64,000 nt of DNA, from the NCBI GenBank assembly GCA_963767715.1, contig CAVYFA010000001.1, positions 434,001-498,000 of the forward strand, given 5' to 3'. Position numbers and translations under genes: made by a program. The number at the start of each line of letters is the position of its first letter. Position 1 is the stretch's first letter. The stretch is from CAVSXS01 sp963767715 (GTDB lineage Bacteria; Chloroflexota; Ktedonobacteria; Ktedonobacterales; Ktedonobacteraceae). Positions 55,359 through 63,044 of this stretch are shown here, one piece after another. A model generated the notes under the pieces. It saw only the letters and a list, made by a program, of their open reading frames with translations, had not been told where the DNA came from and did no database searches.

Positions 55359-56630
55359 CTACCTATGCCGGGTGAGGTAATAGCTAATCTGCTCATCAGC
55401 GCTTTTTAGCACATCTATCACTTCATAGTAGTGCAGTTCATTCCATAGCTGCGGAGCAATACGCAATAATCCCTCTTCAGGAAAATACTCCATGAAATTT
55501 TTGATGAGGAAACGATCAATCGGCATCTCAATGAGTAGTCTTTTAATTTCTTCATTACCAGTCTCTGCTGGACGGGCCATGATAGAAGCATCTCGTTCTA
55601 GCGGTTGACCTGCAGCGAGTTGCCGCACATAATAGTCTCTGAACTCTTTCACCAGGTCATCGATCTTTACTTTGCCTTCGCGATCAACCAATTTGAAAAA
55701 GGCCTTGACCATTACGGGTTTGTAAGACCTCGACAAAATGCGGCTTCTCGTGAAATCCAAAAACTCTTGTTTCCATTCATCACTTGATGTTGGAACGTTT
55801 TTCAAACCAAGGCTCTCTCTGAGCTGCTTAATGCGGTCACGTCTGAAGTAATAGATACTACGTTCACCAGATGATTGCGAGATATCAGGATGCAGTTTCT
55901 CATGTTCAATCCAACGACGAAGCGTATTGGGGTCTACGCGCAGCGCATATCCTAAAGCGTTCAAAGAAATGAGGTCTTCTTCGGGTCTCAGGTCAATGGG
56001 CAGTTCGTCTGCCATCCTATCAGCATTGGATTGAGAAGAGTCTACCGGGTAGCTCTGGCGAGTTTCGTTAAATTGGCGGGATAGTATGCCTCGCATAGCT
56101 TCAAAGGCTGCGAAATAATCAATGTCAATGTCCAGTTTCTGTGAGCCTAATGATGAGTTTTTGAGTCCCAGGCGATGTTCAATCATTACCGAGACTATTT
56201 GATCTCCATTTAGTGTCAGTATGCGAGGCATAGATGTTGCAGCTTTCTGTCGAGCACCCGGAGCATAGTCTGACGTAGTCATGAACACACCCTGTAAAAA
56301 ATGTCCCGACAGCGCGCCTATGAACCTATCAATATCTGAGCGGTGTACATTGTTTCTATGCCGCTTTACCTGCACCCCGACAGGAATACGAAATAGCCCT
56401 GCAATGAGATTGCCCTGAGCATCAATTCCCCCATCACCGATATAGCGCGTCACCGATACTTCTTCAAGCCCTGCGTACACTAAAAAGTCTCCCGCAAAAA
56501 ACTCAAAACTCCTCGCAGGCAAAGCGAGAAGTCGTTTCTTAAGTTCGTGTTTAATATCAGGGTTAGCTGGTGGAGTATACATATGGCTACGGTGGCTTTC
56601 AGAAGTATTTGGATAAACCTCGCTTATCAT
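55359..56630 (-). CDS. Mrr-type restriction endonuclease fused to an HTH and a helical C-terminus
   Basis: A 423-residue protein. The first 160 residues carry the Mrr catalytic core: GDGGIDAQGNL (Asp70) and GVQVKRHRNN (Gln87, Lys89), with SFEFFAGDFLVYAGLEEVSV leading in. A MerR/excisionase-like HTH follows (about 217-275): LNALGYALRVDPNTLRRWIE and YYFRRDRIKQLRE. A helical part of 150 residues ends in DVLKSADEQISYYLTRHR. Mrr enzymes cut modified or foreign DNA, so a defence role is likely but unproven. The start may be ATG 56630 or 56582. Confidence 0.82.
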   Translation of the reverse strand: MISEVYPNTSESHRSHMYTPPANPDIKHELKKRLLALPARSFEFFAGDFLVYAGLEEVSVTRYIGDGGIDAQGNLIAGLFRIPVGVQVKRHRNNVHRSDIDRFIGALSGHFLQGVFMTTSDYAPGARQKAATSMPRILTLNGDQIVSVMIEHRLGLKNSSLGSQKLDIDIDYFAAFEAMRGILSRQFNETRQSYPVDSSQSNADRMADELPIDLRPEEDLISLNALGYALRVDPNTLRRWIEHEKLHPDISQSSGERSIYYFRRDRIKQLRESLGLKNVPTSSDEWKQEFLDFTRSRILSRSYKPVMVKAFFKLVDREGKVKIDDLVKEFRDYYVRQLAAGQPLERDASIMARPAETGNEEIKRLLIEMPIDRFLIKNFMEYFPEEGLLRIAPQLWNELHYYEVIDVLKSADEQISYYLTRHR

Positions 56631-56799
56631 CGTGCATATTTGGGCAACCTGGGTTGGTTCTTTTCAAGGGTGAGGGCATGATATCGTCTTCCTGAAGACG
56701 CTGTCAACTTTCTGGGCCTATGATACTACTGCCCAGAAGGATATAGTGGGCGTGTTTCGAAGAGAAAGGATAGATCTAAGTGGTCGGTGATGCAAGTCG

Positions 56800-57099
56800 C
56801 GCAGGGGAGAGTTTGCTGCTTGTAGACGGCCTGGAGAGGCATGTCACTGAACTCCGGGAACGTGGCTTGAAATCTCCGTGATCGAGACTGTGCCAGGATT
56901 GTACCGGAAAGTGGTGATTACTGATCCGGAGAGCAACACGATCTCCTTGGGTGAGAACTCAGTACACATGCCTGAATTCCATGGGGACGCCTCAGAACCC
57001 GGCAACGGCTCCGAGAAAATGGTCGTGGTTTTCATTCAGCGTAGTCAGCACGCTTGCAACGGTTTCAGGCGAGACACGGCTTGTTTCAAAAGTTCTTGA
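56800..57099 (+). pseudogene. VOC-protein remnant, frameshifted near 56868
   Basis: LLVDGLERHVTELRERGL in one frame and EISVIETVPGLYRKVVITDP then ESNTISLGE in another match the C-terminal half of a VOC protein. The N-terminal half is missing, and the tail runs on without the usual stop. Confidence 0.6.
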
Positions 57100-57223
57100 A
57101 CGACTCGCGCTTTACATGCGGCTGAATACTGTTTTCTCATCATGCCTTGAGTTTATCTTATTTCAGCCTCATTCCGTATCTAAATTCCTCGGGCCAGTAT
57201 AAAGTATGGTGGTCCCAAAAGTC

Positions 57224-57247
57224 TGGCTCACCCGCACTTTGCGTGAT
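57224..57247. repeat. Left inverted repeat of a 1.3-kb unit
   Basis: TGGCTCACCCGCACTTTGCG then TGAT is the inverted match (23 of 24) to 58515-58538. CCCAAAAGTC lies just outside it on the left. Confidence 0.75.
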
Positions 57248-57261
57248 CAAGGAGCGGTGCT

Positions 57262-57645
57262 TCATTTCTCCTGGTGCTCAACCCACTGAGATCGCCAAGC
57301 AGGTGCCTCGAACGGATCGGCAAAGTACTGCGTCTCGTGGGCAACCTTGCCATCGCGAAACTCCATAATGCTGACTGTTTGCGTTGGCTGCCCGTTATAG
57401 CTGAGCACGTACTCGGTGATCCAGAGATCGCCGCTCCCAAGGATGCGCCGGATGGTGAAGCTCAGCTTCGCCGGGTGATGTCCGCGAAGGGCTTGAATGT
57501 TGTGGGGACCACGGATTCGTTCGCCCGACTGAGGATACTCGACCAGGACGTCGTCCTGATAGATCTCATGTTCTGCTTCAACATCCCCAGCTGCGGAGGC
57601 CGCCCAGAGCCGATCTAGAGCCATCCGAATTTCTTGGTTTTCCAT
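57262..57645 (-). CDS. SnoaL/NTF2-like protein
   Basis: A 127-residue protein of the cone-shaped NTF2 fold: MALDRLWAASAAGDVEAEHE, IYQDDVLVEYPQSGERIRGP and FRDGKVAHETQYFADPFEAP. The family has polyketide cyclases and isomerases; function unknown here. It lies within the unit bracketed by inverted repeats. Confidence 0.87.
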   Translation of the reverse strand: MENQEIRMALDRLWAASAAGDVEAEHEIYQDDVLVEYPQSGERIRGPHNIQALRGHHPAKLSFTIRRILGSGDLWITEYVLSYNGQPTQTVSIMEFRDGKVAHETQYFADPFEAPAWRSQWVEHQEK

Positions 57646-57824
57646 TGGTTATCTCCCTTTGACTCGTACAGAGCAATATGCATCTCATATGAAGATGCCA
57701 CAGTGTCATATTTGTATGAAGGCTAGAGGATATGGACAAGCCGGGTTCGATTTGCTCCGTAAACGGGTCCATCACGCCGCCTGACCACAGCAAACAGACC
57801 TTTTCCCGACCTCATCAGCACGAA

Positions 57825-58334
57825 TCATTCCGGTGACTGTACCAGCCGCAGGAGGGTCGCCACGACCTGCTCCGGAGGCGCATTGGTATCGATCTCGTGT
57901 CCGGCCACCTGTCGCAACAACGGCTCGACGCTTTCCACCAAACCCAGGACCCGAGCGATCTCATCGGGATGCTTGCCATACGGATTGATGGTCCTGCTGC
58001 GCAAGCGACGAACGAGGACCCTGGCAGGCGCACTCAGCAGGACGATGTGGTCGAACTGGGAAAAGAACTTGGGCATATTCTCTGCACAACCGCTGAGGAA
58101 CAACACCTCGCTGTCCTCGGTGGACAAGAGATCTTGAATGCGGTCCTCTCGCCATACCCAATCCCTGCCCGCTTCTACCGGTGGTCCGAAGGGGTCGGAG
58201 GAGCCTTCGACCTCCACCCAGTGAGAGAACTCGTCACCGTCCGCATCCACCGCCTTATATCCGCGTGCCGCAAGTTCGTCGATGATCGTGGACTTGCCGG
58301 TTCCAGACATCCCCGTCAGTAGAATGCGCTTCAC
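57825..58334 (-). CDS. Small P-loop kinase-like ATPase
   Basis: About 169 residues. GTG 58334 has GAGGAG upstream, giving MKRILLTGMSGTGKSTIIDE with the Walker A. Arg-rich lid: ARVLVRRLRSRTINPYGKHP. Similar to AAA_18/shikimate-kinase-like proteins; substrate unknown. The reading frame is open upstream to 58577 but that part has no SD and contains the right inverted repeat. Confidence 0.83.
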   Translation of the reverse strand: MKRILLTGMSGTGKSTIIDELAARGYKAVDADGDEFSHWVEVEGSSDPFGPPVEAGRDWVWREDRIQDLLSTEDSEVLFLSGCAENMPKFFSQFDHIVLLSAPARVLVRRLRSRTINPYGKHPDEIARVLGLVESVEPLLRQVAGHEIDTNAPPEQVVATLLRLVQSPE

Positions 58335-58514
58335 GGCGATCTCCTCTCGGTCGTCGAACGGATGGTACAATCGCCGCCGACCTCTTGCGAGGGCGACAAG
58401 AAGTCTATGTAGGAATGCCTGAGTAGAAGCGAGTATCTCATCCGTTACTAGTTTCTGATCTGTGAGGAGAGATGATTCGAGAAAGATCTGGCTCCATTCT
58501 ATCACTTTTACCCC

Positions 58515-58538
58515 ATCACGCAAAGTGTGGGTGAGCCA
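58515..58538. repeat. Right inverted repeat of the 1.3-kb unit
   Basis: ATCACGCAAAGTGTGGGTGA then GCCA pairs with 57224-57247. Just outside comes GACAGTTTTGGGGGCAC, matching the left edge but for a deletion. Confidence 0.75.
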
Positions 58539-58854
58539 AAAGTCTAGACAGTTTTGGGGGCACAAGCTCGTTTGCAAACTGTTATTTTAATGGTGCTTTC
58601 AGAAAATTACTGTCACAAGATGGCAGATACATTGCTATTGACTGAGGGCTGGGAGATTTTTTGGGAACAAGCGCTTTCTCGAGGAGGGTGAATAAAATAA
58701 TTGTACGCAAACGAGCAGCAGCGAAGGGCCTGGCTCGATGGGCCGCGAGGTACTTCGCTTCGCTCAGGTGGTAATTGCGTTGAAGGTTCGACGCCATTTC
58801 CAATGTGTAAATTCGGTACTCTATCATTGCACTTTTTGGTTGAGCCGCCTCAAG

Positions 58855-59230
58855 CGGCAAATTGGTCATACAAGGAGTCGGGTTCGACCCTGGATTGGAA
58901 CTGGTCATGATCCAGGCCCAGTTCCTCCTTGCCATCGCCGAAGAGCACTTCCATCTTCCAGTGCGTGGCGAGATGCAAGAGCTGCAACTGGGCGGTGTGG
59001 TCCGACAGGCGAGGCCCTCGCCGGCCCTGCTCCGCCGTCGGGTCCTCAATGCGCAGCCAGCCATTGCTTGCTCTTGAGACCCGTCGTAATGAGAAAGTTC
59101 CGCTCCCGCGCTGCTTTCCAGAGGACTCTGGCGCAGTACCAACTCTCGAGCAAGACGTGGGTTCTGGTTCCCGCGACCGGCTCAAACGTGCGAATGCGCT
59201 CTTCCATTATATACCTTGACAAGCATATGC
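58855..59230 (-). pseudogene. IS701-type (DDE_5) transposase remnant
   Basis: Minus-strand reading: THVLLESWYCARVLWKAARE then RNFLITTGLKSKQ; after a frame change, WLRIEDPTAEQG; then HWKMEVLFGDGKEELGLDHD, including the likely catalytic Glu. Pieces are joined by frameshift and deletion, so it is a dead copy. The rest of 58335-59301 shows no gene. Confidence 0.65.
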
Positions 59231-59251
59231 TCGGTGGAATACGTTAAGAGA

Positions 59252-59275
59252 GTGGAATTTGTGTTCGAAATCATT
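59252..59275. repeat. 24-nt copy of the start of the downstream ArsR gene
   Basis: GTGGAATTTGTGTTCGAAAT then CATT is identical to 59721-59744, the first eight codons of the ArsR gene. Confidence 0.85.
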
Positions 59276-59301
59276 CGCGAACGTGACAAAGGAGAAACGA
59301 A

Positions 59302-59694
59302 ATGAAGATCAAGCTGACGAGCGTATACGTGGACGACCAGGACAGGGCCCTGCGCTTCTATACGGAAGTACTGGGCTTTGTCAAGAAGGCTGATGTCAGG
59401 CAGGGCTCATATCGCTGGCTGACCGTGGCCTCGCCCGAGGAGCCGAACGGCACTGAGCTGCAGTTGGCGCTGAACGACAACCCCGCGGCCAAAGCGTATC
59501 AGCAGGCGATCTTTCAACAGGGCCAGCCCGCGGTCATGTTCTCCACCGACGACGTCAAGGGCGACTACGAGCGCATCAAGGCCCGCGGCGCCGAGTTCAC
59601 GATGCCGCCCACCGACGTGACCGCCTCGACCATTGCGATGCTGAACGACACCTGCGGCAACCTCATTCAGCTCACCCAGTTGGCACGCTATTAA
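59302..59694 (+). CDS. VOC-family protein
   Basis: A 130-residue protein, MKIKLTSVYVDDQDRALRFY at the start and MLNDTCGNLIQLTQ at the end. AAAGGAG precedes the ATG. It is paired with the ArsR gene just downstream, a common pairing in which the regulator controls it. Confidence 0.9.
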   Translation: MKIKLTSVYVDDQDRALRFYTEVLGFVKKADVRQGSYRWLTVASPEEPNGTELQLALNDNPAAKAYQQAIFQQGQPAVMFSTDDVKGDYERIKARGAEFTMPPTDVTASTIAMLNDTCGNLIQLTQLARY

Positions 59695-59720
59695 GGGCGG
59701 CCGTTCAGCAGGATGGCAGC

Positions 59721-60065
59721 GTGGAATTTGTGTTCGAAATCATTGCGGAGCCGAACCGCCGCGCGATCTTGAGCCTCCTGGTCTCGTCACAACAGTCGGT
59801 AGGAGAGATCGCGCGTCAGCTTCGTATGCCGCAGCCGACCGTGTCAAAGCACCTGCGCGTGCTGCGCGAGGCCGGTTTCGTGGAAGCCACGGTGGACGCA
59901 CAGCGCCGTCTCTACCGGCTGAAACCTGAACCACTTCAGGAGGTGGATGCCTGGCTGGCTCCGTTCCGCCGGTTCTGGTCCGCTCACGTAGATGCACTCG
60001 AACGCCACCTCGACCACATGCATCAAGCAACGCCAACGCAAAGGAAGACAAGGAGAAGAAGATGA
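59721..60065 (+). CDS. ArsR-type HTH repressor
   Basis: A 114-residue winged-helix protein: IIAEPNRRAILSLLVSSQQS, VGEIARQLRMPQPTVSKHLR then VLREAGFVEATVDAQRRLYR. No metal-site cysteines, so it senses by other means. GTG start. The VOC gene is 26 nt upstream. Confidence 0.9.
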   Translation: MEFVFEIIAEPNRRAILSLLVSSQQSVGEIARQLRMPQPTVSKHLRVLREAGFVEATVDAQRRLYRLKPEPLQEVDAWLAPFRRFWSAHVDALERHLDHMHQATPTQRKTRRRR

Positions 60066-60114
60066 CCGATGGCGAAACAATGCACCAACCACGCTCTACC
60101 ATGAAACGGCTGGT

Positions 60115-60651
60115 ATGAAACGCTATATTCTCACCGGTACCCCTGGTTCAGGAAAAACCTCACTTCTGCATGAGTTGAAAAGCCAGGGCTATTGTGTGGT
60201 GGAGGAAGCCGCAACCGATGTGATTGCACGTGAGCTGAGGCGTGGCAATCTTGAGCCGCACTTGCGGCCTGACTTCATCGATGCCATTGTCCGTCTCCAA
60301 AAACTCAGACAACTTGAAGCGGCGAGGGGCCCTGGCGAACTGCAATGGTATGACCGTTCGCCGGTGTGCACGCTCGCCTTAAGCCGGTATCTGGGCTATG
60401 CTCCCTCGGCTGCTCTGGTAGAGGAACTCGAGCGAATTGAGCGCGAGAGGATTTACCAGAGGCAGGTGTTCTTCATCGAACATCTGGGGTTCTGCCAGCC
60501 CACTGAGGCGAGAAAAATCACGTTTGAAGAATCGCTCGTGTTCGAGCACATCCATGCAGCAACCTACCTCTCTTTGGGCTACGACTTGATAAAAATTGCT
60601 TCCGCAGCCCTTTCGGAGCGAGTTCATCATATTATGGAGTGGACAAGGTAG
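60115..60651 (+). CDS. P-loop NTPase, AAA_28-like
   Basis: A 178-residue protein from ATG 60115: MKRYILTGTPGSGKTSLLHE with Walker A, VVEEAATDVIARELRRGN and YDRSPVCTLALSRYLGY. This is the AAA_28 form with a central R-S-P motif. The frame is open upstream into ArsR but no SD supports a longer form. Confidence 0.85.
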   Translation: MKRYILTGTPGSGKTSLLHELKSQGYCVVEEAATDVIARELRRGNLEPHLRPDFIDAIVRLQKLRQLEAARGPGELQWYDRSPVCTLALSRYLGYAPSAALVEELERIERERIYQRQVFFIEHLGFCQPTEARKITFEESLVFEHIHAATYLSLGYDLIKIASAALSERVHHIMEWTR

Positions 60652-60760
60652 TAGAGCACGTCCTGCAGGAGCATCTGGGGCAGCGCTATCAGGAGTACAT
60701 GCGGCGCACAAAACGACTCATCCCCTTTGTGGTTTAACGAAAGACAAGCTTCCTTCGCGC

Positions 60761-62101
60761 TCACAGACTCTGGCCCGCGATCTCCTCACGTCCTTCAGCT
60801 TCTTCGTAGAGAGGCTGGCCGACCTGGAGCGAGGGAGCTTCCGCCCGGCCAGTTTTGCGTAACCACAGCGAGACGTGCGCGGGCTGCATTGTCTCCTCGA
60901 CAACGGTTACTAGCTGTTCGCTCAAGGTTGCCAGGTCCACCTCGTTGCGCAGGGTGGCGCTAAAGGCCGATAGCACCTTCGCCGCGTTGTACTTGTGACG
61001 GTAGAAGCGGCGGTCGATCAGATTCTGGAGACGATGGCGCAGGGGCTGGAACAGCGCCGCGATGGCCAGGGTGGAGATTACAATCGCTACATCGTTCGTC
61101 GGGCCGATGAAGCCATGCAAAAGCGACTGGGAGCCGATGACCAGGCCGGCGTAGATGAGCCCTAACGTGATCGTCAGGGCGCCATAGACCAGCGTGCGGT
61201 TTATCAGTACGCCGATGTCCCACAGCCGGTAGCGCAAGATGGCGAACGCGATGGAGATCGGGAAGAGCAGCAGCAGGAGTTCGAAAGGCCACTGCACCAG
61301 CATTATCAGCAGCGCACTCTTTGGGAAGAGCTGAGCCAGCAGGGCAAATTCTAGGGTGTTCGTAATCACCAACGGTCCAAAGGAGAAGGCAAAGCCTGCC
61401 ACGACCCACCTGGTCTGCTGGCGCTGCACCGGCGTAGACACGCGCCGGTAGCGGTAGACCTGCAAGGCGATCAGGCAGAGAGCCACACCAGGAAGGGGAA
61501 AGAAGAAGAGCCAGGAGTTGGCGAGCGCTGAATTGGGAAAGAAGAGGGAGACGAACCAGTAGATGATCCATACCACCATGAGCCAGGCTGTCCAGCGAGG
61601 AACGAAGCGCCCGTTGGGGAAGATGGCGAAGAAGAAGCCAAGGCAGACATTTCCCAGGAGTTCGACGATCCCGGCCGGCAGCATCCAGGCCGCGGGAAGG
61701 GTTCCAAGTACATTACTGCCAAACGCGACGGGAAAGAGAACCAGGGAGATCGAAGCCAGGAGCGCCATGGGATCGTCGGACTTGCGCCAGAAGAGCACGC
61801 TTCCAACGATGACATAGGACAGCAGAACGACGAGGTACACGCCAATGTCGAACCAGGCATAGAAGTCGAGGGAGAGACCGAGCCTGCGCAGCGTTTCTAC
61901 GTCGCCGGCAGTCAACTGCGGAGACGTAAACGAAGTCGATCCAGGCACGTGCAGAAAGGCGAAATACGAGGGAAGGCTGGCGACAAACAGACCAACGGCC
62001 AGTAAGCTCACAGCCATCCATAGGATGCGTGCCGTGACCAGCCACGCTCCTCGCAGGTGAGGCTCCGAACGCGAATTGTCGCGGGCCCGCGGGCTTTCCA
62101 A
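60761..62101 (-). CDS. Multi-TM sensor-like protein without kinase domain
   Basis: A 446-residue protein with about nine TM helices in the first 320 residues (AAWMLPAGIVELLGNVCLGF and others). Next comes a segment AILRYRLWDIGVLINRTLVY typical of sensor histidine kinases of this phylum, then LIDRRFYRHKYNAAKVLSAF and a partial GAF-type stretch. The kinase core (H-box, ATPase) is absent. Thus it looks like a receptor half that acts through a partner. Confidence 0.8.
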   Translation of the reverse strand: MESPRARDNSRSEPHLRGAWLVTARILWMAVSLLAVGLFVASLPSYFAFLHVPGSTSFTSPQLTAGDVETLRRLGLSLDFYAWFDIGVYLVVLLSYVIVGSVLFWRKSDDPMALLASISLVLFPVAFGSNVLGTLPAAWMLPAGIVELLGNVCLGFFFAIFPNGRFVPRWTAWLMVVWIIYWFVSLFFPNSALANSWLFFFPLPGVALCLIALQVYRYRRVSTPVQRQQTRWVVAGFAFSFGPLVITNTLEFALLAQLFPKSALLIMLVQWPFELLLLLFPISIAFAILRYRLWDIGVLINRTLVYGALTITLGLIYAGLVIGSQSLLHGFIGPTNDVAIVISTLAIAALFQPLRHRLQNLIDRRFYRHKYNAAKVLSAFSATLRNEVDLATLSEQLVTVVEETMQPAHVSLWLRKTGRAEAPSLQVGQPLYEEAEGREEIAGQSL

Positions 62102-62270
62102 TGTGCCTGTCAGGCTAGAGTGCGGATTTATTTATGCTCCTGCTCGCAGCCTCTCCCGGAAATACCGCTGCAGGCTGCTCTTCTTTTCCTGTTTCTCATA
62201 TTACCACAGGAGCGTTTTGCAATCGTTACGAGAACCGTTACAAACCGGGCAACAATCCAGCAGGGCGCGT

Positions 62271-62693
62271 TTATTCTACTTTGCGGCCATGATACCGCAC
62301 CCTTCCCTGACCAGGGTGCACGATATCATCATTGACCCCGATAGAAACGATGTAGGTGGGAGTGATACGAAGGATATCAGGCATGAAGTCCTTCACGATC
62401 TCCTTACCCCCTTCCGCTACAGCCTGGACGGTTCCTCGCACCTCGACGAAGCGCGGTTTCCAGGGAGGTAAGACGTCATCCACCACAAAGGCCACACGCC
62501 CGTGACGAAGCGCCTCGCGGTACTTCTTGCTGTTGACGATATTGTGTCCTCCAATATCGATGGTATCGTACTCGGGATTGTAGCGAAAGCCAACCGGCAC
62601 AACGTGCAGATCGCCCCTCTCATTGGCTGTTGCCAGTCTGCCCAGGCGCTGGCTCTGTAAATACGCTACCTCTTCCGGCGTGAATCTACTCAT
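62271..62693 (-). CDS. PPOX-class F420-dependent oxidoreductase
   Basis: A 140-residue split-barrel protein: FTPEEVAYLQSQRLGRLATA, DLHVVPVGFRYNPEYDTIDI and HGRVAFVVDDVLPPW. It fits the F420-binding PPOX type (TIGR04023-like). GAGGAAC precedes the ATG. Confidence 0.88.
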   Translation of the reverse strand: MSRFTPEEVAYLQSQRLGRLATANERGDLHVVPVGFRYNPEYDTIDIGGHNIVNSKKYREALRHGRVAFVVDDVLPPWKPRFVEVRGTVQAVAEGGKEIVKDFMPDILRITPTYIVSIGVNDDIVHPGQGRVRYHGRKVE

Positions 62694-63044
62694 ATTGTTC
62701 CTCTGCTTTTTTACAAGTGTTGCTGATCTTCAGGATCGTCCAATGCTCCCTGCCATTATACATCGCTAACACCCGTAGGCGCCGGTTTACCGTGCGCACC
62801 GCCGATTTATCGGCCTATGGCAGCGCGTTGACGAACCCTCTGCGCCAACCCCAGGGCGATAGCCGTCGCCCGTTGGCTGGATAATGCTCGTGCTTGACCA
62901 GGACGCGGGCGACCACAAGGGCCCACCCCACTCCACTCCACCGCCCTCGCCCCTACAGCTCAGACGGCCTCCCACCTGCGTTCCCGGCTTCAGTTGATGC
63001 CTATTCGGAGACTCTTGCGGTCGCCCTCCTCTTCCCTGCTCTTA
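62694..63044. repeat. Repeat-bearing gap: family A (62775-62820) and family B (62895-62957)
   Basis: The family A copy is on the minus strand (CACCGCCGATTTATCGGCC read on plus). The family B copy has GACGCGGGCGACCACAAGGG then a C-rich arm to CGCCCCTAC. No gene. Confidence 0.65.
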
